Shown: positions 1 to 8,985 of the stretch, piece by piece
Numbering within the stretch: position 1 is the stretch's first letter
How the letters are laid out: every line of letters starts with the position of its first letter
From: Gimesia maris
GTDB taxonomy: Bacteria; Planctomycetota; Planctomycetia; Planctomycetales; Planctomycetaceae
Assembly (NCBI RefSeq): GCF_008298035.1
Contig: NZ_CP042910.1
Location: forward strand, 1,322,001 to 1,386,000
DNA: 64,000 nt
Reading direction: 5' to 3'
Notes under the pieces: model-generated
Databases searched by the model: none
What the model was told of the DNA's origin: nothing
The model's input: only the letters and a program-made list of their open reading frames with translations
Position numbers and translations under genes: made by a program

Positions 1-226
1 CAATGACCATGCCAGTAATCGCAATACCTTGGTTGATGCCGAAGAATCCGCCTACTAACGACGCGGTAAGGATAGCGGCAGAGAATGCGGCGGAATATCC
101 AGTGTAGTCATCATTGAATCGGTTGCGGGCTTCATCAACCACAGATGCAACACGTTTAGAGTGCTCCTCGAAATGCTCCACGTGTTTATGAAGGAAGGAT
201 GATGTTTGCCAGTCAAGTTTTGCCAT
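1..226 (-). CDS. Partial small membrane protein, 3' end outside the window
   Basis: Reading the minus strand from the ATG at 224-226 gives 75 codons with no stop before the window edge. The first 45 residues are polar and charged (MAKLDWQTSSFLHKHVEHFE and on). They are followed by a hydrophobic, Gly/Ala/Ile-rich stretch containing AAILTASLVGGFFGINQG, which looks like at least one membrane segment. I do not recognise the family. The layout of a charged helical N-terminus followed by a short hydrophobic hairpin is common in small uncharacterised membrane proteins. No strong ribosome-binding site precedes the ATG; the nearest GAGG is about 14 bases upstream. The gene is divergent from hisH. It could be spurious, but an open frame with this composition up to the edge argues that it is real. 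Confidence 0.5.
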   Translation of the reverse strand, partial: MAKLDWQTSSFLHKHVEHFEEHSKRVASVVDEARNRFNDDYTGYSAAFSAAILTASLVGGFFGINQGIAITGMVI

Positions 227-518
227 TATGTTATGTTCTGCCTCAATACTACTGATAAACAGATTAAATCCAGGTTGAATCTACCAGTATTTTGTATAGT
301 GTCAACCAGAATTCACCAGAACCTGTATGCACAGAAAAAACATTCAACTCAGACCAGGCGGGCGTAAAAACCGCTGAATCAGCCATTTTTGGGGGCATCA
401 TTCACAAAAACGGGTGGAGAGACTAGAATCGGTCGCACGTACTGAACTTTGCCGGGGCGGATGTGTCCTCTCCCTGTCGCGGTACGCCTGAAATTGAGAC
501 CTTAAATTAGAAACCACT
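227..518. other. Intergenic region between the divergent membrane-protein gene and hisH
   Basis: About 290 bases without a supportable gene. It must carry the hisH promoter on the plus strand and the promoter of the partial gene on the minus strand. I see no convincing -35/-10 pair, RNA gene or long inverted repeat. Confidence 0.5.
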
Positions 519-1124
519 ATGATTACAATTGTCGATTATGGAATGGGAAATCTGCGGAGCGTCCAGAAGGCCTTTGAGAAGGTCGGGGCGGAAGCAGAGA
601 TCTGTGCCGATCCGGATAAAATTGCCAAAGCCTCCAAACTGATTCTGCCCGGCGTTGGTGCCTTTCGCGATGCGATTCAGGCACTCAAAGATCAGTCGCT
701 GGTCGAACCGATTCTGGAACATGCGCAGTCCGGCAAACCCTTTCTGGGTATCTGCCTGGGGTTGCAGCTGCTGTTTGATGTCAGCTACGAGGACGGCGAA
801 TACGAGGGGCTGGGCCTCATCCCCGGTAAGGTGGTTCGCTTCGAAGATCAACCCGGTCTGAAGATCCCCCACATGGGCTGGAACCAGATCGAACGGACCG
901 CCGAACACCCGATCCTGGCAGGCATTCCTGCTCACGAACATTTCTATTTTGTACACAGCTACTACGTGGCCCCCGATAACGCAGCAGACGTCGCCGCCTA
1001 TACCGATTACGGTTGCCGCTTCGCTTCGATGGTTGCTCGCGATAACATTGTCGCCTCTCAGTTTCACCCTGAAAAAAGTCAGAACGCGGGACTCAAACTC
1101 CTGCAGAATTTTGCTTCCTTTTAA
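519..1124 (+). CDS. hisH: Imidazole glycerol phosphate synthase, glutaminase subunit HisH
   Basis: HisH hydrolyses glutamine and channels the ammonia to HisF, which makes imidazole glycerol phosphate and AICAR in histidine biosynthesis. The 201-residue protein is a class I glutamine amidotransferase of normal length. It has the N-terminal IVDYGMGN, the oxyanion strand LPGVGAF (about 44-49), the nucleophile elbow GICLGLQLL with Cys79, and the His183/Glu185 pair in FHPEKSQ, so the catalytic triad is complete. The ATG at 519 starts directly on the conserved MITIVDYG motif. hisA follows 36 bases downstream on the same strand and is probably co-transcribed. HisF is not in the window. Confidence 0.97.
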   Translation: MITIVDYGMGNLRSVQKAFEKVGAEAEICADPDKIAKASKLILPGVGAFRDAIQALKDQSLVEPILEHAQSGKPFLGICLGLQLLFDVSYEDGEYEGLGLIPGKVVRFEDQPGLKIPHMGWNQIERTAEHPILAGIPAHEHFYFVHSYYVAPDNAADVAAYTDYGCRFASMVARDNIVASQFHPEKSQNAGLKLLQNFASF

Positions 1125-1160
1125 AACCACCACATCAGCGAAAAGAAAGTCAGCTCAGTT

Positions 1161-1901
1161 ATGGAAATACTGCCCGCCATCGATATCCGGGGAGGCAAAT
1201 GCGTGCGTCTGCGACAAGGCGATTACGGACAGGAAACCGTGTTCGGCGATGATCCGACCGAAATGGCCCGTCGCTGGGCCGACGGCGGTGCGCAGCGTCT
1301 GCATCTGGTCGACCTCGACGGTGCCAAAGCCGGGCAGCCTGTGAATCATGAAGTCGTTCGCAAGATTGTGGAAGCGGTTTCGGTTCCCTGTCAGATGGGG
1401 GGGGGTATTCGCGATGAAGCATCCATACAACTCATGCTGGATGAGGTCGGCATCGACCGCGTGATCGTCGGAACCCAGGCACTCAAAGACCCGCAGTGGT
1501 TCAAACAGATGGTGCAACGTTATCCCAATCGTCTGGCACTGGGGCTGGATGCCCGCGATTCCAAAGTCGCGACAGAAGGCTGGCTCGATGTTTCGGAAAC
1601 CTCCGCCATCGATCTGGCGAAAGAATATGTCGGCGTTGAACTGGCGGCGGTAATCTACACCAACATCGCTAATGACGGCATGATGCAGGGCGTGGATGAA
1701 GGGACCATCCAGGATATGATCGCGCTGGCCGAACTGGGGCTGCCTGTGATCGCATCTGGCGGCGTGACAACGCTGAAAGATGTTTCGCGACTGGCAGAAG
1801 TCAGCCGCACTCAACCTAAGCTGGTGGGAGCGATTATCGGTCGCGCTTTATACGAGGGAACCATCGAAGTTCCCGCCGCCATTGAAGCCGCCGGTTCTTA
1901 A
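1161..1901 (+). CDS. hisA: Phosphoribosylformimino-5-aminoimidazole carboxamide ribotide isomerase HisA
   Basis: HisA performs the Amadori rearrangement of ProFAR to PRFAR, the step that supplies the substrate of HisH/HisF. The 246-residue protein is a single TIM barrel of family length. The N-terminal strand [10 protein letters not shown] carries the catalytic Asp8, and the half-barrel repeat strand ALGLDARD carries the second catalytic Asp. Phosphate-binding loops are visible at GGGIRDE and VIASGGV. HisF shares the fold, but the start ([18 protein letters not shown]) and the GGVTTLKD region are those of HisA. It lies in a short operon with hisH. Confidence 0.96.
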   Translation: MEILPAIDIRGGKCVRLRQGDYGQETVFGDDPTEMARRWADGGAQRLHLVDLDGAKAGQPVNHEVVRKIVEAVSVPCQMGGGIRDEASIQLMLDEVGIDRVIVGTQALKDPQWFKQMVQRYPNRLALGLDARDSKVATEGWLDVSETSAIDLAKEYVGVELAAVIYTNIANDGMMQGVDEGTIQDMIALAELGLPVIASGGVTTLKDVSRLAEVSRTQPKLVGAIIGRALYEGTIEVPAAIEAAGS

Positions 1902-1934
1902 CATTTCCAGCAGGGCAGGATCGGAACACAGTGT

Positions 1935-2837
1935 ATGACCGAAGACGTCGATCAGGCTAAGCTGTTACGTGCGCGGTTGCTGGTGCTGCTGGCATCGGTG
2001 CTCTGGAGCCTGAGCGGCGTGTTCATCAAGTCCCCGCCGTTTCAGTCGATTCCCGAAGCCGACCGCGGGCTGATCCTTGCCTGTTATCGTGCGTTTTTCG
2101 CCGGGCTGTTTCTGCTGCCGTTTGTGAAATTTCAACATGTCCGCTGGCGTCCCGCTCTGATTCCCCTGCTGATTGCGTTCGCATCGATGAACTTCCTGTT
2201 CGTGACCGCGATGACGAAAACCTCTGCCGCCGCCGCGATATTTCTGCAGAATACGAGCGTCGTCTGGGCCATGCTGTTCGGCTTTCTGTTTCTGAAAGAA
2301 CGCATCGAAGCGGGTTCGATTCTCGCCATGTTTATTGTGCTGGTGGGCATTTTCTGTATTGTCGTCGGCGACTGGTCGGGCGAAAACTTCGCCGGCAACC
2401 TGATCGCGCTGCTCAGCGGCATTTCTTATGCGCTGGTCGTGATCTTTTTTCGCGTGTTGCGCGATGAGCATCCGGCCTGGCTGGTGGCACTCAGTCTGCT
2501 GGTCTCCGCAGCGGTCGTCGCGCCCTGGGTGATGGCGCTGGGAATCTCATTGACCTGGCTGCAGTTGTTTCTGATCGCGTTGCTCGGCGTCGTGCAGATG
2601 GGAACGCCTTACGTGGTCTTTTCCCACGCGGTTAAAACCGTCAAGTCGCAAGAAGCGGCGCTGCTGGTGTTGACCGAACCGATTTTGAACCCGATCTGGG
2701 TCTGGCTCTTCTGGGGCGAGACCGTGTCCCTGCATACGCTTATTGGTTGTGCACTGATCATTCTGGGGCTGCTCGTCCGGTTCCTGTTCTTCCGACCCAA
2801 ACCACTGCCGAAGCCGATCAACGCTGAGGCAGTTTGA
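1935..2837 (+). CDS. EamA/DMT-superfamily inner-membrane transporter
   Basis: The 300-residue protein consists almost entirely of hydrophobic helices, about ten. It is arranged as two EamA repeats: the first starts at LLVLLASVLWSLSGVFIKSP and the second at GNLIALLSGISYALVVIFFR. The second repeat ends with the conserved TEPILNPIWVWLFWGE block, typical of drug/metabolite exporters. Substrate cannot be read from sequence; such proteins export amino acids, nucleotides or small metabolites. It begins 33 bases after hisA and could be the last gene of that operon. Its 3' end overlaps the convergent thpR gene by 20 bases. Confidence 0.9.
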   Translation: MTEDVDQAKLLRARLLVLLASVLWSLSGVFIKSPPFQSIPEADRGLILACYRAFFAGLFLLPFVKFQHVRWRPALIPLLIAFASMNFLFVTAMTKTSAAAAIFLQNTSVVWAMLFGFLFLKERIEAGSILAMFIVLVGIFCIVVGDWSGENFAGNLIALLSGISYALVVIFFRVLRDEHPAWLVALSLLVSAAVVAPWVMALGISLTWLQLFLIALLGVVQMGTPYVVFSHAVKTVKSQEAALLVLTEPILNPIWVWLFWGETVSLHTLIGCALIILGLLVRFLFFRPKPLPKPINAEAV

Positions 2838-3390
2838 CCGTCTGCATTTCGTGATAGCGGGCCTGCGGCGTTTTGAGTTCTGACTGGAAAAACTTGATCG
2901 TATCCACAATCACTTCCCCCCATTCGGCATGCTTACGATCCCGCAGGATGTCGAACAGTTCGTCGGCAGGTTTGGCTTTGACGCGGGCTAGTGTCAGATG
3001 GGGATGAAAACCTTTTCGCTCGCGGGGGTAGCCCAGCTTCTGGGTTTCTTCTTCCAGGTATTCGACCATTTCCAGCAGGGCCTCTGCATCCGAGATGCCG
3101 GCCCAGATGACGTTCGGATGGTCTTCCCGGGGAAACGCGCCCAGCCCTTTGAAGGCCAGTTTGATTCGCTTGAAGCGGCTGCGCATCTCTTTCAGAATTC
3201 TGCTGACGGGCATGATGTCTTCCAGTTCCGTCGGTCCGAGGAACTTCAGCGTGATATGCATCTGTTCGACATCAATGGGTTTGACAGCCGGTGCCAGCTT
3301 TTCCAGGCGGGGCATCAGCTTTTTCAGTCCACGGGGAGGCTGGATGGGAATGGCGATAAAGGTGCGTGTGCGCTGATTGGTATGCATCAT
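2818..3390 (-). CDS. thpR: RNA 2',3'-cyclic phosphodiesterase (2H family)
   Basis: A 190-residue member of the 2H phosphoesterase family (ThpR/LigT), which opens 2',3'-cyclic phosphates on RNA ends. Both catalytic H-x-T-x motifs are present: HITLKFLG near residue 46 and HLTLAR near residue 130. The N-terminus RTRTFIAIPIQPP matches the family strand. The gene is convergent with the DMT transporter gene and overlaps its last codons. It lies 44 bases downstream of tex on the same strand, so the two RNA-related genes may share a transcript. There are two candidate ATGs in a row; the ribosome-binding site is weak. Confidence 0.92.
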   Translation of the reverse strand: MMHTNQRTRTFIAIPIQPPRGLKKLMPRLEKLAPAVKPIDVEQMHITLKFLGPTELEDIMPVSRILKEMRSRFKRIKLAFKGLGAFPREDHPNVIWAGISDAEALLEMVEYLEEETQKLGYPRERKGFHPHLTLARVKAKPADELFDILRDRKHAEWGEVIVDTIKFFQSELKTPQARYHEMQTVKLPQR

Positions 3391-3434
3391 GGTTCAAGGG
3401 GTGAGCCAGCAGAAAAGCAGGGGGAGAAAACTCC

Positions 3435-5921
3435 CTATTTCTTCTTCTGGTTCCAAAGTGCTTTCAATTGATCAAAGCCCTGCAGGGGCTTTTCTCCGGT
3501 TTTCATTTCGTCAGTCAGCTTGGGAAGCGGACCTTTATTTTTAGCCCGTTTACGATTCTGGTGCGGCGGCTTTTTCTGCTGATGGCCTGTGTTGTTTCCG
3601 CTGTCTGCTGTTTTTTTAGCGGATGCTGTTGCCGGCTTTGCTGTTTTCGCTGATGCTGGTTTCTCAGCAGGTTTGGTGGGACGTTGTGCTTTTTTGGGCT
3701 GACGATCGGTGCCCGGTCTGATCAACGTCAGTGAGACCCGCCGCCGTTCCAGATCTACACCCAGGACCCATGCCGTGATCACATCACCGACCGAGACAAA
3801 CTGGTAAGGATTCTCAATGAAGTGGTTTGCCATTTCGCTGACGTGAATCAGGGCGCTGTCTTTCAAGCCGACATCCACAAAGGCACCGAAGTCGACCACG
3901 TTGAGTACCGTGCCCTGCAGTTCCATGCCTTCGGTCAGTTGTTCCAGTTTGAGCACACCCTGTTTGAAAATGGGGCCGGGTAAATCCGCACGGGGATCGC
4001 GACGGGGACGGACGATGGCCTCCAGAATATCCTCCAACGTGGGCAAACCGATTTTCAGATTCTTACTCAGGCCCCCTTTATCGATCTGTCCGACTTTTTC
4101 AATAATTGAGGCACGATCCTGGGCCGACGACTTCAGGCTGTCGGGGGGCAGTTCCAGTTGCTCGAATACTTTGTAAGCGTGTTCGTAACTTTCGGGGTGA
4201 ATCCACGTCGAATCCAGCGGTTCGCTTCCCTGGTCAATTTTCAGGAAGCCCGCCGCCTGGGTGAACGTCGCTTCGCCGACGCCTGCGACATCCAGTAATT
4301 GTTTGCGATTCTGAAACGAACCATGTTTTTCGCGCCATTCGGTGATCCGGCGGGCGATTAACTGATTCATGCCGGAAACGTGACGCAGCAGCGAGGCGCT
4401 GGCGGTATTCAGATTGACGCCGACGTAATTCACGCACGATTCAATCACTTCGTCCAGCGACTCTTTGAGCCGCTTGGAATTGACGTCATGCTGATACATG
4501 CCGACACCCAGATGCTGAGGATCGATTTTCACCAGCTCACTCAGCGGATCCTGCAGGCGGCGGCCAATGGAAATCGTACCGCGAATCGTCGCATCCAGAT
4601 CCGGAAATTCTTCGCGGGCGACCGGGCTGGCCGAATAGATGCTGGCACCCGCTTCATTGACAATCAGGTAGCGGGCCTGGGGCAGGTCCTGCTCAATCAT
4701 CTCTGTAATGATCTCTTCTGTTTCGCGACAGGCGGTTCCATTGCCGATCGCCACCAGCTGGCACTGATGTTCGGTCATGACTTCCGCCAGTTTTTTGCGG
4801 GCGAACTCTTTTTTGTCAGCCGAACCCGTCACGTACACCAGGTCTGTCGCGACACAGTATCCCAGCTCATCAAGAACCGCCAGCTTGCAGCCGGTTCGTA
4901 AACCGGGATCGATGGCCAGAATCCGCTGTCCCTGCAGGGGAGGCTGCAGCAGCAGGTTTTTCAGGTTCTGTGCAAAAACGGAGACCGCGTGTTTCTCTGC
5001 TTTTTCTGTCAGTTCGCGACGGATTTCACGATCGAGACTGGGCTGGATCAGTCGCGAGAGCGCATCGTTAATCACTTCGGTCAGAAATTCATGGAACCGA
5101 TGTCCGTTGAGATTCAGGTGACGGGCAATCGACATGCAGGCGGAATCGTCGGCCCATTCAAAGCGGACCCGTAACGCGCCTGATTTCTCGCCGCGGTTCA
5201 GCGCCATCGTGCGATGGTGAGGAACTTTGACCACCTGTTCCGAGTAGTTGAAGTAATCGCGATATTCCTGCCCGGACTCTTCCGCTTTTTTGGTGGCATT
5301 CACGGTCAGTTTGCCGGAACGCCAGGCGATCTTACGCGAGATCTCACGCACGTCGGGATCTTCGCCGATTTTTTCGACCAGGATGTCGGCGGCACCTTTC
5401 AATACATCTTCGGTGGTGCGGGCGCCGTCTTCCGCCTTGGTATATTGTAATGCGGCGTTTGTCAGATTATCGATGCTGGCATCGCCGGCCCAGATGGCGT
5501 TGGCCAGTGGTTCAAAGCCGTGCTTCCGCGCGGTTGCGGCACGCGAAGTACGCTTGGGACGATACGGGCGATACAGGTCCTCCAGGCGCTTGAGTGTATC
5601 CGCTTTTTCAATCTCGGCTTTCAGTTCGGGAGTGAGCTGCTGCTGTGCTTCTATCAAGCGCAGGATGGTCGAAGCCCGTTCCCAAATCTGACGTTTGGAC
5701 TGCACGCGCTTCTGGATATCGCGGATCTGCACTTCATCCAGATTGCCCGTCCGCTCCTTGCGATAGCGGGTAATGAAGGGGACGGTGTTTCCTTCATCCA
5801 GCAGCGCAATGACATTCAGAATCTGTTGTGATGTGAGATTCAGTTCCGACGCAATCTGCTCTGCGTCTCGCTCAGAGAAGCGGGCGCTGGAATCGTTTGC
5901 TTGTATCTCAACCGCATCCAT
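3435..5921 (-). CDS. tex: Tex-family RNA-binding transcription accessory protein
   Basis: An 828-residue Tex homologue, a cytoplasmic nucleic-acid-binding protein linked to transcription and RNA processing. Domains run in the known order: N-terminal helical region (residues about 20-190), a YqgF/RNase H-like domain starting at ILAIDPGLRTGCKLAV, tandem helix-hairpin-helix segments (LLDVAGVGEATFTQAAGFL), and a C-terminal S1 domain (GTVLNVVDFGAFVDVGLKDS, then ALIHVSEMA). After the S1 domain comes a Lys/Pro/Ala-rich basic tail of about 100 residues, longer than in model Tex proteins and probably disordered. ATGs at 5921 and 5917 are close; 5921 is in frame. thpR lies immediately downstream. Confidence 0.95.
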   Translation of the reverse strand: MDAVEIQANDSSARFSERDAEQIASELNLTSQQILNVIALLDEGNTVPFITRYRKERTGNLDEVQIRDIQKRVQSKRQIWERASTILRLIEAQQQLTPELKAEIEKADTLKRLEDLYRPYRPKRTSRAATARKHGFEPLANAIWAGDASIDNLTNAALQYTKAEDGARTTEDVLKGAADILVEKIGEDPDVREISRKIAWRSGKLTVNATKKAEESGQEYRDYFNYSEQVVKVPHHRTMALNRGEKSGALRVRFEWADDSACMSIARHLNLNGHRFHEFLTEVINDALSRLIQPSLDREIRRELTEKAEKHAVSVFAQNLKNLLLQPPLQGQRILAIDPGLRTGCKLAVLDELGYCVATDLVYVTGSADKKEFARKKLAEVMTEHQCQLVAIGNGTACRETEEIITEMIEQDLPQARYLIVNEAGASIYSASPVAREEFPDLDATIRGTISIGRRLQDPLSELVKIDPQHLGVGMYQHDVNSKRLKESLDEVIESCVNYVGVNLNTASASLLRHVSGMNQLIARRITEWREKHGSFQNRKQLLDVAGVGEATFTQAAGFLKIDQGSEPLDSTWIHPESYEHAYKVFEQLELPPDSLKSSAQDRASIIEKVGQIDKGGLSKNLKIGLPTLEDILEAIVRPRRDPRADLPGPIFKQGVLKLEQLTEGMELQGTVLNVVDFGAFVDVGLKDSALIHVSEMANHFIENPYQFVSVGDVITAWVLGVDLERRRVSLTLIRPGTDRQPKKAQRPTKPAEKPASAKTAKPATASAKKTADSGNNTGHQQKKPPHQNRKRAKNKGPLPKLTDEMKTGEKPLQGFDQLKALWNQKKK

Positions 5922-6494
5922 TTCGATCTCGATTCGTTTCGGTTACAGGACCCGAAAACTGAGTCTGGAAATTTGATAAGTTACAGGATCTACTTTTCAG
6001 TTACTTAAGAATAACCGTTTTGAGAAAAAATAGAAATGGTCTTGTTACGACACAGGTGCCAGAGGCAGGAGCGCTTCTGTCCCGGCTTTCGAAAGTGTAG
6101 TGGTAGTGACGACACATTAACAGGCTCAGGCAACCGAAATTCGAGTGGCCAGTACGTCCGTTTGACAGGGCAGGGTTTATTAACTCTGTTTTCAAAGAGT
6201 TCGGTTGCGGTGCCGTATCGCGCAACTGCCTGGATTCTCTCACAGCCGCTGAATGCAGGTGTTCTAGAGAACGATTGTATTTGCATGCGGACCGCGGATA
6301 GCCATGCGGTAACAGCTGTAAATTATCTCTCTTATTCTCCCGTTAGAATCGTTTTTCTCGTCAGGACCAGACCTGCCTGCAGCCGATAATTTGACAAAGG
6401 ACTGTCGCAACAGAGGTCTGTTCTGACTTGCGCAAATCAATCTTTCGTGAAGGGTCTGGCGATTCCGGCACGATCAATACAGGGGGGAGATGGC
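5922..6494. other. Gene-free region between tex and a secreted-protein gene
   Basis: About 570 bases between two divergent genes. Short open frames here have no ribosome-binding site and no recognisable product. A TTGACA hexamer lies at 6391-6396 on the plus strand, but no matching -10 follows at the right distance. I see no RNA gene or repeat. Confidence 0.4.
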
Positions 6495-7193
6495 ATGGCT
6501 ACTGCCGTCAAAATGCAATCGTATCTACTTATCGTTTTTGCAGTTAGCCTGATGAATGGCGTGACGGCGGAAGCAGGCTGGCCCTGGTCCAGTGCCACCT
6601 GTTCGGAAGACAATTCCAAGGAAGCCAAATGGGCCGAACGGGCCTCGCGACCGGTGGGCTCTCGACAGAAATACAAGTTCGGCGAACTCTGGCCTCCTTA
6701 CCCTCGCCCCACCGGACCGAAACAGCATTACTGGAACCGCTATCATCATGCCCACTACTGGCCTTATCCCTATACCTGCCAGGACCGGGCATACGTAGCG
6801 GATATCATGGACCGGCAGATTCACAATGGCTGGACCGAACAGAATACACTGTATGCTTACCACTTCGACAAAGATGGTAACAAGTTGACAGAAGCCGGTT
6901 TACTGCATCTGCGCTGGATTATGGAACACGCACCGGAAGAACGTCGCATGATCTTTGTGCAGACGACCAACAATTCGATCTCCAGCCAGGAACGACTGGC
7001 CAATGTCCAGTATGCAGCCTCCGAGATGTCTGATGGACGAAATGTTCCTTCCGCCATGTTGCGGGTCAGTCCGACCTATGGTCGTCCGGCACGTGAAGAA
7101 GATATGAAATACCGCGCCTACGTTGGTTCGATTCTGGCTCCCCGGATTCAGTATACGACAGGTGGCGGGTCGGCAGCCAACGGAAGTAATTGA
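6495..7193 (+). CDS. Secreted protein of unknown function
   Basis: The frame is open from 6447, but the ATG at 6495 is preferred because a strong GGGGGGAG ribosome-binding site ends five bases before it and the protein then begins with a signal peptide (VKMQSYLLIVFAVSLMNGVT, cleavage near AEA-GW). The mature part is about 210 residues. It has an aromatic, His/Tyr/Pro-rich region (PPYPRPTGPKQHYWNRYHHA) followed by a helical segment (LLHLRWIMEHAPEERRMIFV) and a second helix with ERLANVQYAASEM. I recognise no catalytic motif or named domain. The AAA ATPase gene follows after 72 bases on the same strand, suggesting a functional link. Confidence 0.75.
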   Translation: MATAVKMQSYLLIVFAVSLMNGVTAEAGWPWSSATCSEDNSKEAKWAERASRPVGSRQKYKFGELWPPYPRPTGPKQHYWNRYHHAHYWPYPYTCQDRAYVADIMDRQIHNGWTEQNTLYAYHFDKDGNKLTEAGLLHLRWIMEHAPEERRMIFVQTTNNSISSQERLANVQYAASEMSDGRNVPSAMLRVSPTYGRPAREEDMKYRAYVGSILAPRIQYTTGGGSAANGSN

Positions 7194-7265
7194 AGTAGAT
7201 ATCTGCTTTCTGCCGATTTCGATTTTTTCTCTCTCAACAAGTCAGCTTGAACGTAAACTGCCATC

Positions 7266-8759
7266 ATGATTGATCGCCCTGGTGAAGATGAATCAAAAGA
7301 TGCCTCCGGGCAGGCATTCCGGGAAACCGACTCACAACATGATTTGAATGACCTGTATAGTGATCTGTTTCCCGGATCGCAGGCAGGGGAGTGGAAGCAA
7401 CCGGAAAAAAAAGCAAATGCTTCTGCCGCTGCAGCGAAACAGGATCATTCCATCCCGGCCCCCAATACGCTGGAGCAAACAGGCCTGTCATTAAACCAGC
7501 TGTGCAATCTGGTGTTGAAGCAGCTGTATCTGCAGGGCAGTGCCCTGGGGATCGAAATCTCGCGCAGCGCCCATCTGCCGTTCACCATCATTGATACAGC
7601 GCTGGTGTTTCTGAAAGATGATAAATGCATCGAAGTCACGTCCGGCAATCTGATTGGACGTTCTTCGTACCGCTTCAATCTGACCGAGTTGGGACGGATT
7701 CGGGCGCGGGAAGCATTCGAGCAATGCCGTTATGTGGGGCCGGCGCCTGTGCCTTTAGACGCGTATGTCAAACAGTGTGCCCTTCAGACCGTGGTCGGGA
7801 TCGACTGCACTCCGGAGCGGCTCGAAGCTGCCTTTTCCGACTTCATTATTCGAGAAGGGCTGCTGGACGAACTCGGACCAGCGGTCTGCAGTGGGCGCTC
7901 CATCTTTATCTATGGTCCTCCGGGTAATGGTAAGACCTTAATTGCCAAAGGCCTGGGACGTTTTCTGAATCGGCAGGGGGGAGAAATTTATATCCCTTAC
8001 GCGCTGCAGATGGAAAACAGCATCATCACGCTGTTCGATCCAACCATTCATCAGACCACCGACGATCTGGAACTGCAGGATCGGGCACCCACCGATCTGC
8101 AGAAGGGGAGTCGGATTCCGGAAATGAAGGACTGGGCCAAGCCCGAAACCGACCTCCGCTGGAGACGCATCAGACGTCCTGTTGTGATTACCGGCGGAGA
8201 GCTCAATCTGGAAATGCTGGACCTGCGTTACAACAAAGTCAGCAACTTTTATACAGCGCCCCTGCACATCAAAGCCAATGGGGGCGTGTTCCTGATCGAC
8301 GACTTTGGTAGACAACTCGTCAGTCCAAAAGACCTGTTGAACCGGTGGATTATGCCGCTCGAAGACCGGATTGACTACCTGACACTGGCTACCGGAAAGA
8401 AATTTGCGGTTCCGTTCGAACAATTAATCGTCTTTTCAACCAACCTCGATCCGAAGGAACTGGTTGACGAAGCGTTCCTCAGACGCATACGTCATAAGAT
8501 CGAAATCACTGCCCCGCCTCAAGATGTGTTCACAGAGATTGCCAGACTCTGTTGTCGGCAACGTGATATTGAATATGACCCAGTTTTTGTAAATTACCTG
8601 TATGACAATTTCTACAAGCAGGGAAAAGCGCCCCGATCGAGTGACCCGCGAGATTTACTGGAGATTATTCAATCAATTTGTCGATTTAAAGGAAAGAAAC
8701 CCGTTCTATCCGCTGAATTAATTTCAGAAGCAGCGCAACGTTTCTTCTGTCAATTATAA
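7266..8759 (+). CDS. AAA-type ATPase with N-terminal winged-helix-like region
   Basis: A 497-residue cytoplasmic P-loop ATPase. The first 75 residues are low-complexity and probably disordered. Residues about 75-150 look like a winged-helix domain (LSLNQLCNLVLKQLYLQGSA, with RFNLTELGRIRAREAF at its end). The Walker A motif is GPPGNGKT near residue 217, and Walker B is GVFLIDDFGRQ near 340. LIVFSTNLDP (sensor 1) and AFLRRIRHKIEI (arginine finger/sensor region) follow. This resembles uncharacterised AAA proteins found near secretion or pilus genes, but none of those genes are here. It lies between a secreted protein and a TPR lipoprotein, all on the plus strand. Confidence 0.85.
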   Translation: MIDRPGEDESKDASGQAFRETDSQHDLNDLYSDLFPGSQAGEWKQPEKKANASAAAAKQDHSIPAPNTLEQTGLSLNQLCNLVLKQLYLQGSALGIEISRSAHLPFTIIDTALVFLKDDKCIEVTSGNLIGRSSYRFNLTELGRIRAREAFEQCRYVGPAPVPLDAYVKQCALQTVVGIDCTPERLEAAFSDFIIREGLLDELGPAVCSGRSIFIYGPPGNGKTLIAKGLGRFLNRQGGEIYIPYALQMENSIITLFDPTIHQTTDDLELQDRAPTDLQKGSRIPEMKDWAKPETDLRWRRIRRPVVITGGELNLEMLDLRYNKVSNFYTAPLHIKANGGVFLIDDFGRQLVSPKDLLNRWIMPLEDRIDYLTLATGKKFAVPFEQLIVFSTNLDPKELVDEAFLRRIRHKIEITAPPQDVFTEIARLCCRQRDIEYDPVFVNYLYDNFYKQGKAPRSSDPRDLLEIIQSICRFKGKKPVLSAELISEAAQRFFCQL

Positions 8760-8776
8760 AGTCCTTTCCCGAATAT

Positions 8777-8810
8777 CTTTTTCAGACTGAAATGGACCAG
8801 ACTGAAAAAG
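8777..8810 (+). terminator. Possible stem-loop after the AAA ATPase gene
   Basis: CTTTTTCAGACTG (8777-8789) pairs with CAGACTGAAAAAG (8798-8810) apart from one A-A mismatch, leaving an 8-base loop. There is no U-run immediately after it on the plus strand, so it may be a processing or weak termination element rather than a classic terminator. Confidence 0.4.
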
Positions 8811-8985
8811 CAACCTGATTCACTCATGATCACTCGTTTCTAATATGACCGTTTCAGCAATATCCGTGTGATATCACAGATAGGCTGTAATCGGAACTGG
8901 CAGAATTCAAAGGCGTGTTCTTTTGAGCGTCAAGTGAGAAGTACTCATATCACGTCTTACAAGTGGACCTCATGGAGGTAATAAA

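Noticed and set aside
507-1133. 208-codon minus-strand frame over hisH
   Set aside because: It is antisense to a complete, well-matched hisH. Its protein has no family features.
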